The translations under genes were made by a program, and so were the position numbers. From the NCBI GenBank assembly GCA_947495035.1, contig CANLXI010000004.1, forward strand, positions 62,001 to 126,000: a stretch of DNA of 64,000 bases, in the 5' to 3' direction. The stretch is from an uncultured Granulosicoccus sp. Lineage in GTDB: Bacteria; Pseudomonadota; Gammaproteobacteria; Granulosicoccales; Granulosicoccaceae. The notes beneath the pieces were generated by a model that was not told the origin of the DNA, did not search any database, and worked only from the letters and a program-made list of their open reading frames with translations. Below, piece after piece: positions 34,552 to 42,642 of the stretch (position 1 is its first letter; each line of letters begins with the position of its first letter).

Positions 34552-36066
34552 ATGAGTAATGTTCTGTTCGATGCCATCGTTGATGGCCGAAAGGCCGGTA
34601 ACGGTGAACTGTTCATTGGCAATGCAGACGGTGACATCGGCGATCAGGCATTCCTCGATCTGAGTGCGCGCATGGCTGCCGTACTGCTCGATCGCGGTGT
34701 CGATGCGGGAGACAGAGTTGCAGTACAGGTGTCGAAGAGCATCGCGGCGCTGGCCTTGTACGTGGCCTGTATCCGCACAGGTGCGGTGTTTCTGCCGCTC
34801 AATACGGCCTACACGGAAGCAGAGCTCGATTACTTCATCGGTGATGCCACTCCCCGGGTGCTGGTGCTGGATCCGCAGAAGCGTGCCATGGGAGAGCGGC
34901 TGATCGGTGCATCGCAGTTGCTGACGCTCGATGGTGCGGGTGGCGGCAGTCTGATCGACAAGGCATCCGCCTGTGAGGCTGTGCAGGAGATCGTTGCACG
35001 GGGGCCTGATGATCTGGCGGCCATTCTGTACACCTCGGGCACCACCGGCCGATCCAAGGGAGCCATGCTGACTCATGCAAATCTGTTGTCGAATGCACAA
35101 ACGCTGGTCTCGTACTGGCAATTCACGTCATCCGATGTGCTGTTGCATGCCTTGCCCATCTTTCATACCCATGGCCTGTTCGTGGCAAGCAATGTGATGC
35201 TGTTGTGCGGCGGACGCATGATCTTCCAGCCGGGCTTCTCGACCGATGCCGTGTTGCAGGCTCTGCCGTCTGCCACGGCCATGATGGGGGTTCCCACCTT
35301 CTATACGCGCCTGCTGGCTGATGAGCGATTCACGCGCGAGTGTGCCAGTCATATGCGTCTGTTCATCTCCGGTAGTGCGCCTTTGCTGGCCGATACCCAT
35401 CGTGAATTCGAAGCGCGAACCGGACAGCGAATACTGGAGCGTTATGGCATGACGGAAACCAACATGAACACCTCCAACCCGGTGGACGGTGATCGCATTG
35501 CCGGCACCGTGGGGCGAGCCCTGCCTGGCGTGGAGGTGAGGGTCTGCCTGCCCGAGACCACGGAGCCCTTGCCGACGGGTGAAGTCGGCATCCTGCACGT
35601 ACGTGGCCCCAATGTGTTTGCCGGTTACTGGCAGATGCCCGAAAAGACACGAGAGGAGTTGCTGGAAGATGGCTTCTTCATTACCGGGGATCTGGCCACG
35701 ATCGATGAACGTCAATACGTCACCATCGTCGGACGATCGAAGGATCTGATCATCTCCGGTGGGTACAACATCTATCCCAAGGAACTGGAACTGCTGATCG
35801 ACGAGTTACCGGGCGTGACCGAGTCGGCCGTGGTCGGTGTTCCCCATCCGGATTTTGGTGAAGCGGTGGTTGCCGTGGTCGTACGCGATGGCTCGGCGGC
35901 GGCCGCCGGGCTGACTGCGGAGAACCTGACTGCCGCCCTGGCAGACAGGCTGGCGCGCTTCAAACAGCCGAAGAAGGTCGAATTCGTGGCGGAACTGCCA
36001 CGTAACACCATGGGGAAAGTGCAGAAGAATCTGCTTCGAGAGAAGCTGGATGATGCCTTTCGCTAG
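34552..36066 (+). CDS. matB: malonyl-CoA synthetase
   Basis: Activates malonate with ATP and CoA. The 504-residue adenylate-forming enzyme has the P-loop motif YTSGTTGRSKGAMLTH (about 161-176), the RYGMTETNMNTSNP motif, ITGDLA with the ribose-binding Asp, the hinge GYNIYPKELELLID, and the C-terminal catalytic lysine in RNTMGKVQKNLL. Length and the MatB-like N-terminus (IADQ/GDIGDQAFLDLS) fit malonyl-CoA synthetases. The start follows a GAAGGAGAAA ribosome site. With MatA it converts imported malonate to acetyl-CoA. Two hairpins close the operon. Confidence 0.9.
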   Translation: MSNVLFDAIVDGRKAGNGELFIGNADGDIGDQAFLDLSARMAAVLLDRGVDAGDRVAVQVSKSIAALALYVACIRTGAVFLPLNTAYTEAELDYFIGDATPRVLVLDPQKRAMGERLIGASQLLTLDGAGGGSLIDKASACEAVQEIVARGPDDLAAILYTSGTTGRSKGAMLTHANLLSNAQTLVSYWQFTSSDVLLHALPIFHTHGLFVASNVMLLCGGRMIFQPGFSTDAVLQALPSATAMMGVPTFYTRLLADERFTRECASHMRLFISGSAPLLADTHREFEARTGQRILERYGMTETNMNTSNPVDGDRIAGTVGRALPGVEVRVCLPETTEPLPTGEVGILHVRGPNVFAGYWQMPEKTREELLEDGFFITGDLATIDERQYVTIVGRSKDLIISGGYNIYPKELELLIDELPGVTESAVVGVPHPDFGEAVVAVVVRDGSAAAAGLTAENLTAALADRLARFKQPKKVEFVAELPRNTMGKVQKNLLREKLDDAFR

Positions 36067-36104
36067 AGGCTGCAGAGACAGGCGTATTGACCGAGGGAAC
36101 TGGA

Positions 36105-36126
36105 GCCGGGAAATCCCTTTCCCGGC
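36105..36126 (+). terminator. terminator-like hairpin after matB
   Basis: A perfect 9-bp stem, GCCGGGAAA and TTTCCCGGC, with a TCCC loop, 38 bases after the matB stop. No T run follows it. Confidence 0.6.
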
Positions 36127-36161
36127 GCCCCCTAAATGGCTGTCGCAAATGGTTCAGCCCT

Positions 36162-36185
36162 GACGTGACCTCAGTGGGTCACGTC
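36162..36185. terminator. second perfect hairpin/palindrome downstream of matB
   Basis: GACGTGACC and GGTCACGTC form a perfect 9-bp stem with a 6-base loop, 35 bases beyond the first hairpin. It lies between convergent genes and may back up termination in both directions; a protein-binding palindrome is the alternative. Confidence 0.45.
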
Positions 36186-36309
36186 TCGTCATTCTTGCGC
36201 GATGACTTGATTAGGGATAACGACGGGCAGCGCGGCAAATGTATGCCTCGAGCCGGTTTATGAGGGCTCTTCGGCGTTTGCAGGTCCGAAACTCGCGGAC
36301 GGTAGACAT

Positions 36310-38193
36310 TTAATCGAGTGTTGCCGCATTTCTGGCCTGAGTGATCGCCTTGCCGGGCGATCTGTCCCGGACCAGGGCAACCTGTTCGAAACCTCGTTGT
36401 TCGAGCTTGTCTTCACGCCATTGATTGGCATGGCGAAATGGCAGATACAGCAGGCCGATGAAGGACAGGATGGCAAATCCGATCGTACTCGCCTTGATCG
36501 CGACACTGGCAGCGGCGCCTGCATCGAGCCAGGCCATGCCGGAGATCAGCAATCCGGCGACCAGTATCAGCGACATGATGACGTACATCACTGCCGTGCC
36601 GAAAAGGTGTCGGTAGATCAGGAAGGGCAGAGTCAGAAACAGGGCAGACCAGGAAACGCCCCGCTTGACAGCCTGTGCCTGTGCGCCACGGCGCAGCACA
36701 CTGTAAGGAGAACCGCTGGAGCGCTCTCCGGTCAGGTCAAGTGGCAGTTCGGGTCGACTGAGCAACTCCTCGTTCGAGGATGGCAGGTCAGCGGGGAGAG
36801 AGGCTGCCGAGATATCGGGTACCCGCACGGTGTCGGGACCGGTCGGCGCAGGACGAGTACGGTCTGACAAGGCTGCAGCGCCTGCTGCGGCAGCTGACAT
36901 GGCGGCTGCAGGGATCGGCTCCTGAACCTGTGTGTCGCTGGCCGACGTATCGTCCTCGCCAGGCTCGTCGATGTCACCGAGATCGATGGCGTGGATCTCG
37001 CTGTCCTGCGCATCGTCGGGAACGCTTATCGGTTCAGACGTGTCGTCAAGCTGCGCTGAAGCTGGTTCGTCGGACAGTCTGGAGACGGCTTCGTCGGCAT
37101 CCTGCTCGATGGAGTCGAAAATGGAATCCAGTCCGGTCGGATCACTCGAATCGGCAGGCTCCCCTTCAGTCGAATCGCCATCGAGTACCAGCGCCAGTTG
37201 TTCCTCGTCACTGGCACTTTCATGATCGTGCAAGGATTGCTCGCCAACAGCCACCACGTCACCGGGTTGTCCGGTGATCTCGGCAGCCTGTCGTTCGAGC
37301 TCTCTGGCCACACTGTCTGTATCGTGAAAGTCCTCCAGCGTCAGGGCATCTTCCCTGTCATCGGCGACCGTCTGCAACGGCTGGTCATCGCTGGCTTCCT
37401 GGACGACCGAATTCTCTGCCGTGTGCAGATCGTCATCGAGCCAGGCCATATCGTCGTCCAGAACGCCATGCGAGCCGGAAACGTCGCTGAAATCCGCTGT
37501 CATGGCGGCTTCATTGTCGTCAGCGCCAGTGGAGACCGGTGCGCCGGCTTCATACACGCCGCCGAGTAATGCTTCCAGTTCCTCGTCGGCACTGAGTTCG
37601 GTCTGTTGCTCGTCGATGCCGTGATCGCTTAGAGTGTCATCGGCATCGGATGCATCGGCCTTGTCCAGCTCGAAGACGGCAGTACCGTCCAGCTCGGAGG
37701 TCAGATTGATCGTCTCGTCGAGAAAGTCATCTTCCAGTTCCAGCTCATCCACGGCCTGCTCATCGCCCTCGGCGTCCGAGCCGGGTTTGACATCAAAGCT
37801 TTCCTCGAAATTCCGGCTTTGCACTGCCTCAAAATCGCCCAGCTCGTCCGAGGCTGCGGAATTGAGTGTGAGGGCGTCAACCTCGGGTCGTGGAGCCTGA
37901 TCCATGCCCGAGGGCGTGGATATCGACTCTGGTGAGTCCTCATCGAAGTCGAGCGGCTCCAGGGCAAGTGAGGCGTCCACTGGATCGAGCTCGCCAGCGC
38001 CCATGGATGGGGAAGATGCTTCGGCCGCCGCGCGCTCCGCAATCAGCTCCTCGACACGCAGGTTGGTGTACAGGTAACGTGCCTCATCGTGATCATCACT
38101 GGCCAGAGCGCAGGCTCTGGCCCAGATGTGCGGCCGGCGTTTGTCCGTATTCAGCTCATCGGCAGCTTGCTGGTAAAGATCTTCATCTATCAT
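36310..38193 (-). CDS. large acidic protein with C-terminal DUF2628-like membrane domain
   Basis: A 627-residue protein in three parts. The first 60 residues (DEDLYQQAADELNTDKRRPHIWARA, then DEARYLYTNLRVEELI) form a short helical motif often found at the start of proteins with this membrane domain. Residues of about 60 to 500 are a long, very acidic, Ser/Asp/Glu-rich region that is probably disordered. The C-terminal part (about 516-586) has two to three membrane spans (FLTLPFLIYRHLFGTAVMYV, LILVAGLLISGMAWL, STIGFAILSFIGLLYLPF) followed by RHANQWREDKLEQRGFEQV, matching DUF2628-type proteins. Function unknown. It is transcribed alone. Confidence 0.7.
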   Translation of the reverse strand: MIDEDLYQQAADELNTDKRRPHIWARACALASDDHDEARYLYTNLRVEELIAERAAAEASSPSMGAGELDPVDASLALEPLDFDEDSPESISTPSGMDQAPRPEVDALTLNSAASDELGDFEAVQSRNFEESFDVKPGSDAEGDEQAVDELELEDDFLDETINLTSELDGTAVFELDKADASDADDTLSDHGIDEQQTELSADEELEALLGGVYEAGAPVSTGADDNEAAMTADFSDVSGSHGVLDDDMAWLDDDLHTAENSVVQEASDDQPLQTVADDREDALTLEDFHDTDSVARELERQAAEITGQPGDVVAVGEQSLHDHESASDEEQLALVLDGDSTEGEPADSSDPTGLDSIFDSIEQDADEAVSRLSDEPASAQLDDTSEPISVPDDAQDSEIHAIDLGDIDEPGEDDTSASDTQVQEPIPAAAMSAAAAGAAALSDRTRPAPTGPDTVRVPDISAASLPADLPSSNEELLSRPELPLDLTGERSSGSPYSVLRRGAQAQAVKRGVSWSALFLTLPFLIYRHLFGTAVMYVIMSLILVAGLLISGMAWLDAGAAASVAIKASTIGFAILSFIGLLYLPFRHANQWREDKLEQRGFEQVALVRDRSPGKAITQARNAATLD

Positions 38194-38579
38194 TTTTGGT
38201 CAATCATGGTTGGCCACTTATCAAGTCGACGTCCTGAAGCAGCTCGCGGGCAGATGGCTGAAGGCGGGCTGACGACTCGGCAACAGGTGGGAAGTTTAAC
38301 CTTTATGTCGCATAAAATCCGCTGTCCGTGGGGCGTGCAGGGCGCCACGAAGCGCCGTTGGCTATCAACCGCCGACGTTCGGTCAAACCGGGCCCCTGCA
38401 TCGTGGTGCTGATCAACCAACTGGATATTCGGTGAATCCGCGACAGGCTCCGCGTGTCCCGGACCGCTGCACGCCTGCAAGCTGTCATGAGCTTCGCGAA
38501 AACCGTGCCGGAATGCTTGCGTTGCAAGACGCGCGTCTTGTCGGGTGTATCGTCGGCGACAAACCCCCATCGTCATTGT

Positions 38580-38656
38580 CAGGCAGTTCGATATCAGGCG
38601 GCTCGATAGTCAGGCGGCTCGATAGTCAGGCCGCTCGATAAGCAGGCAGCTCGACC
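38580..38656 (+). repeat. tandem repeat, five 14-16-base units
   Basis: Units begin at 38580, 38595, 38611, 38627 and 38643. The consensus is CAGGCGGCTCGATAGT; the two central units are identical and the outer ones differ by one to four bases. It lies 135 bases upstream of the inositol operator. There are no spacers, so it is not a CRISPR. The role is unknown. Confidence 0.8.
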
Positions 38657-38790
38657 TCTGCTGTATGCAGCGAATGCGGCGTCATCCAGAGACGACTCTG
38701 GTGCAGCATTGCGCCAGCGACAGGTGTCCACGATCGTCATCGCCAGCCCGCCGGTCATTCGAACCTCGGGATGCGGCATGGCTGATTCAG

Positions 38791-38806
38791 TTGCAACCGG
38801 TTGCAA
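38791..38806. promoter_or_regulatory. LacI-family operator upstream of inositol transporter operon
   Basis: TTGCAACCGGTTGCAA is a perfect 16-base palindrome with the central CG typical of LacI-family sites. Its 14-base core recurs exactly between iolE and iolD. It lies just upstream of a good promoter, and a LacI-type gene is encoded at the end of the operon it controls. Confidence 0.8.
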
Positions 38807-38813
38807 AAAGTGC

Positions 38814-38842
38814 TTGCAACGGACTAACGTTGACAGCATAAT
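38814..38842 (+). promoter_or_regulatory. sigma70-type promoter of inositol transporter operon
   Basis: The -35 hexamer TTGCAA (38814-38819), a 17-base spacer and the -10 hexamer CATAAT (38837-38842) predict a start of transcription near 38849, about 48 bases before the first gene. The LacI operator lies immediately upstream of the -35. Confidence 0.6.
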
Positions 38843-38896
38843 CACAGCAGTTGTGAACAGGCGAGCGCATTCATCTCACGTTCTACCGGAGGAATC

Positions 38897-39715
38897 TTGT
38901 TCAGATTGGCACTCAATCACATGACCCTGGCAAAGGCTTCGTACACCGAGTTGCTGGCAACCGCCAGCCGGTTGAATGGCGTGGGTATCGAGGTCCGCAA
39001 TGATCTGGCCGGAGATCTGTTCGATGGCATGAGTGCTGCTGCAGCGGGTCAGGCCGCACGAGATGCCGGTTTGCAGATTCTGGCCGTGGCCGAGGTGTGC
39101 GGCTTTGACGATGACAAGGTCGACAAGCTGCCGGAGGCCCGGGAGTTGCTTGCCCTGGCGTCGGAATGCGGGGCCTCGGCCATCAGCCTGATTCCGCGAA
39201 ATGATGGTCGTGGCATCGGTGCCGAAGAACGCCGGCGGAATCTGACAGCGGCAATGCAAGGCCTGCAGCCCTTGCTGGAGCAGCACGATGTCATCGGGCT
39301 GATCGAGCCACTGGGATTCACCAGCAGTAGCGTTCGCAGCAAGGCAGAGGTCGTGGCGGTCATCGAGGCGCTCGATGTGGCGCATTGCTTCAGGCTTGTT
39401 CACGATACCTTTCATCATCATCTGGCCGGGGGAGGACCTGTCTTCCCGGAACATACCGGAATCGTTCATGTCTCCGGTGTGACGGATCCCGGCCTGTCTG
39501 TCGACGAGATGCAGGATGCCGATCGGGGCCTGGTCGATGCGCATGATCGACTGGGCAATCTCGAGCAGTTGCGCGAGCTCATCCGCGGCGGTTATCTCGG
39601 GCCGGTGTCGATGGAAGCCTTTGCCCCGCAGGTTCACGAACTGCAGGACCCACTGTCAGCGTTGCAAGAGTCGCTGGCTTTCATGCGTCATGCCTTGCAG
39701 GCCGAACCTGCATGA
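38897..39715 (+). CDS. TIM-barrel sugar isomerase/epimerase, probable inosose isomerase
   Basis: A 272-residue AP-endonuclease-2/xylose-isomerase-like TIM barrel. GVGIEVRNDLAGDLFDG near residue 30, AISLIPRNDG, GLIEPLGFTSSSVRSK, CFRLVHDTFHHHL and GIVHVSGVTDP are the metal- and substrate-site strands. This pattern is close to IolI/IolH-like proteins, which interconvert inososes in inositol catabolism. The start is TTG 38897, preceded by GGAGGAATC at ideal spacing; the next ATG lies eight codons in, past the first strand. It is the first gene of the operon carrying the CUT2 transporter. The exact reaction is inferred. Confidence 0.72.
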   Translation: MFRLALNHMTLAKASYTELLATASRLNGVGIEVRNDLAGDLFDGMSAAAAGQAARDAGLQILAVAEVCGFDDDKVDKLPEARELLALASECGASAISLIPRNDGRGIGAEERRRNLTAAMQGLQPLLEQHDVIGLIEPLGFTSSSVRSKAEVVAVIEALDVAHCFRLVHDTFHHHLAGGGPVFPEHTGIVHVSGVTDPGLSVDEMQDADRGLVDAHDRLGNLEQLRELIRGGYLGPVSMEAFAPQVHELQDPLSALQESLAFMRHALQAEPA

Positions 39716-39809
39716 TGACCGAATCCACCATGTTTTTCACAGAACCCTGTTCAAGGGCATTTTCCGGTTTCAGAACTTGTGCACCGGACACCACACCAGG
39801 AGAAGAGAA

Positions 39810-40742
39810 ATGAAGAAGACACTGATTGCTGCCGGGATTGCCACCATGATCTCGGGATCAGCCATGGCTGAATCCATCGGCGCCACCATTGCCAGTTTCG
39901 ACGACAACTTTCTGACCGTCATGAGAAATGCAATGACGGATCATGCCGAGTCCATCGATGGCGTCGATATCCAGGTAGAGGACGCCACCAATGACGTCGG
40001 CAAGCAGCTCAATCAGATACAGAATTTCATCGCCGCCGGTGTCGATGCCATCATCGTCAATCCGGTCGATACCGACGCCACGGCTGCCATGTCGAAGGCT
40101 GCTGCCGATGCAGGTATCCCGATGGTCTATCTCAATCGTGAGCCGGTCAACGTCAACGAATTGCCTGACAATCAGTCTTTCGTGGGCTCCAACGAAATCG
40201 AGTCCGGTACCTTGTCCGCTTTCGAGGTCTGCAAGGAGTTGCGTGCTGCGGGCAAGTCCGGCGGTGCCAATGTTGTGGTCATGATGGGGCAGTTGAGCAA
40301 TCAGGCTGCGGTGCAGCGCACCAAGGACGTCAAGGATGTCGTTGGCATGGATATGTGCAACTTCATGAACATCGTGGAAGAGCAGACTGCCAACTGGAGC
40401 CGTGTCGAGAGCCAGGATCTGATGACCAACTGGATCTCGGGTGGGGTCGAGTTCGATGCGGTGCTGGCCAACAATGACGAAATGGCGATCGGCGCCATCC
40501 AGGGCATGAAGGCCGCCGGCATGGACATGGCGGACGTCGTGGTGGGTGGTGTGGATGCCACATCCGATGCACTGGCTGCGATGAAGGCGGGTGATCTTGA
40601 CGTCACTGTCTTTCAGGATGCGGCAGGTCAGGGCGCAGGTTCTGTCGATACGGCGCTGAAGCTGGTCGCCGGCGAAGAGGTTGAACAGAAAGTCTATATC
40701 CCCTTCCAGCTGGTCACTCCCGCTAACGTGGATCAGTTCTGA
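39810..40742 (+). CDS. CUT2 ABC transporter substrate-binding protein, probable inositol
   Basis: A 310-residue RbsB-like periplasmic protein with a signal peptide (MKKTLIAAGIATMISGSAMA). The Peripla_BP_4 features are IGATIASFDDNFLTVMRN, then NFIAAGVDAIIVNPVDTDA, then GIPMVYLNREP and AVLANNDEMAIGAIQGMK. An AGGAGAAGAG ribosome site precedes ATG 39810; the frame is open upstream, but this start gives the signal peptide. It sits in the inositol regulon between the TIM-barrel isomerase and the permease, so inositol is the likely ligand. A hairpin follows the gene. Confidence 0.85.
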   Translation: MKKTLIAAGIATMISGSAMAESIGATIASFDDNFLTVMRNAMTDHAESIDGVDIQVEDATNDVGKQLNQIQNFIAAGVDAIIVNPVDTDATAAMSKAAADAGIPMVYLNREPVNVNELPDNQSFVGSNEIESGTLSAFEVCKELRAAGKSGGANVVVMMGQLSNQAAVQRTKDVKDVVGMDMCNFMNIVEEQTANWSRVESQDLMTNWISGGVEFDAVLANNDEMAIGAIQGMKAAGMDMADVVVGGVDATSDALAAMKAGDLDVTVFQDAAGQGAGSVDTALKLVAGEEVEQKVYIPFQLVTPANVDQF

Positions 40743-40767
40743 TTTCACACGATGTAGTTTGTCTTGT

Positions 40768-40789
40768 GGGCAGCCTTTGCAGGCTGCCC
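40768..40789 (+). terminator. hairpin between binding-protein and permease genes
   Basis: A perfect 8-bp stem, GGGCAGCC and GGCTGCCC, with a TTTGCA loop, 25 bases after the binding-protein stop and 30 bases before the permease start. CCTTCGGTCTTG follows. Its position parallels the hairpins after xylF and tctC. Confidence 0.6.
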
Positions 40790-40819
40790 CTTCGGTCTTG
40801 AACAGGAGTCTTAATCGTC

Positions 40820-41851
40820 ATGGTGGGAGAATCAGCCGCGGGTGCTGCGTTGCCTGTAACCAAGAAAAAGCGCCATTGGCCGCCAGAGCTCAATGCCCTG
40901 ATCGGACTGATCGGCATCGCCATCATCTTCGAGATACTGGGCTGGGTGGTCCGCGATCAGAGCTTCTTTGGCAACGTCGTTCGACTCAAGATCATGATTC
41001 TGCAGGTATCGATCATCGGTATCATTGCGATCGGTGTCACGCAGGTCATCATCACTGGTGGTATCGATCTCTCATCCGGCTCGGTAGTGGGTGCCACGGC
41101 GATGATCGCCATGAGTTTTGCGCAGGTTGGCAGCTATGACAAGGCCATCTTCCTGCAACAGGGTTGGGTAGATCTGCCTGTCATCATTCCCATTGCCGTG
41201 GGGCTGGCGTGTGGCCTGTTGGCAGGCTTCATCAATGGAGCCCTGATCGCGTATACGAAGATTCCGCCATTCATTGCCACACTTGGCATGATGGTCTCGG
41301 CCAGAGGCGTGGCCAAGTGGTGGACCAAAGGTCAGCCAGTGTCTTTTCCCACCGATCAGTTTGCCGCATTGGGTGAAGGCATGATGCCGGTGTTCATCTT
41401 TCTGGGCATTCTTCTGCTGTTCCACCTGATCATGACCTACACCGTCTATGGCAAGCATACCTATGCCATCGGTTCCAACCAGGACGCAGCTCGCATGTCG
41501 GGTATCAATGTCGAACGACACCTGGTGCTGGTCTATTCCATCGCCGGTCTGTTGGCGGGGGTGGCGGCAATGGTCCTGGCTGCACGGGGTCTGACAGCGC
41601 AATCGGGCATGGGAGTGATGTACGAACTTGATGCCATCGCAATGACGGTCATTGGTGGCGTATCCCTGGCCGGCGGACGTGGTTCCCTGATCGGTACGGC
41701 CATCGGCATGTTGATATTCGGTGTCATCATTTCCGGTTTTACCTTCATCCGGCTGGATGCCTTCTACCAGGAAATGATCAAGGGCGGCATCATCGTGGGA
41801 GCGGTGGTGGCAGATGTCTATCGTCAGAAGCGACGCGCAGCGGAGAGTTGA
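40820..41851 (+). CDS. CUT2 ABC transporter permease, probable inositol
   Basis: A 343-residue BPD_transp_2 permease with eight to ten membrane spans. Landmarks are TQVIITGGIDLSSGSVVGAT (near 80), KIPPFIATLGMMVSARGVA, the ATPase contact loop YAIGSNQDAARMSGIN, and AMTVIGGVSLAGGRGS. It imports the sugar bound by the preceding protein. The gene ends 4 bases before the ATPase start, so the two are closely linked. The N-terminal 28 residues are hydrophilic and basic. Confidence 0.88.
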   Translation: MVGESAAGAALPVTKKKRHWPPELNALIGLIGIAIIFEILGWVVRDQSFFGNVVRLKIMILQVSIIGIIAIGVTQVIITGGIDLSSGSVVGATAMIAMSFAQVGSYDKAIFLQQGWVDLPVIIPIAVGLACGLLAGFINGALIAYTKIPPFIATLGMMVSARGVAKWWTKGQPVSFPTDQFAALGEGMMPVFIFLGILLLFHLIMTYTVYGKHTYAIGSNQDAARMSGINVERHLVLVYSIAGLLAGVAAMVLAARGLTAQSGMGVMYELDAIAMTVIGGVSLAGGRGSLIGTAIGMLIFGVIISGFTFIRLDAFYQEMIKGGIIVGAVVADVYRQKRRAAES

Positions 41852-41855
41852 ACAC

Positions 41856-42626
41856 ATGAGCGACATCATTCTCAAGACCGAAGGACTGACCAAGCACTAC
41901 GGTGGTGTGCACGCCCTCAACGATGCAAATTTCGAGCTGCGTGCCGGTGAACACGTGGCAATCATGGGGGACAATGGGGCGGGCAAATCGACATTCGTCC
42001 GCCAGATTACCGGTGTCGAGCAGCCGACGCGAGGCAAGCTGTTCTTTCTGGGCAAGGAGGTGCACTTTTCCGGTCCACTGGATGCGCGTGAAGCGGGTAT
42101 CGAGACGGTGTTTCAGACCTTGGCTCTGGCAGATGATCTGGATGTGCCGTCCAATCTGTTTCTCGGCCGGGAAAAGACGCTGTTGAATCTGGGACCGTTT
42201 TCCATTCTCGACCGTCGCGGCATGCGAAAGGCCACCGAGGAAGGATTGAAGCGCACGGCTGTCAAGATTCCCAATATCAACAACCCCATTCGCAACATGT
42301 CGGGTGGTCAGCGTCAGTGCGTGGCCATCGCCCGGACGGCCACCTTCCATTCGAAGCTGACCATCATGGATGAGCCGACTGCCGCACTGGGTGTGCAGGA
42401 AACCGAACAGGTGGAAAACATCGTTCGAACGTTGAAGGCGGCTGGCGAACCACTGATTCTGATCAGTCACAACATGCGACAGGTATTCGACCTGGTTGAT
42501 CGTATAATCGTGTTCAGACGGGGTAGGATCGTGGCCAACCTGAATGCGTCGGAAACCGACGGGCAGGATGTCGTGTCCTACATTACTGGCGCCAAGACCG
42601 GGGCCGAATACGCAGGCGCTGCCTGA
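41856..42626 (+). CDS. CUT2 ABC transporter ATPase, single-domain, probable inositol
   Basis: A 256-residue ATPase with Walker A GDNGAGKST, the Q-loop region VFQTLALADDLDVPSNLFLG, signature MSGGQRQC, Walker [12 protein letters not shown] and H-loop LISHNMRQVF. As in the xylose locus it has one nucleotide-binding domain instead of the two usual for CUT2 systems, like FrcA. The upstream ATG (41814) overlaps the permease gene; ATG 41856 has GGAGAG at proper spacing and gives the family N-terminus MSDIILKTEGLTKHYGG. Confidence 0.88.
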   Translation: MSDIILKTEGLTKHYGGVHALNDANFELRAGEHVAIMGDNGAGKSTFVRQITGVEQPTRGKLFFLGKEVHFSGPLDAREAGIETVFQTLALADDLDVPSNLFLGREKTLLNLGPFSILDRRGMRKATEEGLKRTAVKIPNINNPIRNMSGGQRQCVAIARTATFHSKLTIMDEPTAALGVQETEQVENIVRTLKAAGEPLILISHNMRQVFDLVDRIIVFRRGRIVANLNASETDGQDVVSYITGAKTGAEYAGAA

Positions 42627-42642
42627 TGCGAACACGACAATC

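Larger units (their letters stand above)
38194..38896. other. 703-base non-coding region with repeats, palindrome and promoter
   Basis: Between the divergent acidic-protein and TIM-barrel genes no convincing coding frame is seen. The stretch contains a perfect 16-base palindrome CAAGACGCGCGTCTTG (38525-38540), five tandem 14- to 16-base units (38580-38656), a LacI-type operator (38791-38806) and a promoter (38814-38842). The last two serve the inositol transporter operon. Confidence 0.6.

Noticed and set aside
34039..35121. A 360-codon minus-strand frame over matA and matB
   Set aside because: Antisense to two enzymes with complete catalytic motifs.
38580..38656. Possible CRISPR or iteron-type origin
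   Set aside because: Units are contiguous with no spacers, and no replication initiator gene is near.
38190..38896. Several 60-130-codon open frames between the acidic protein and the TIM-barrel gene
   Set aside because: Products are rich in Arg, Cys and Ser with no domain, they overlap each other on both strands, and some run through the tandem repeat and operator.
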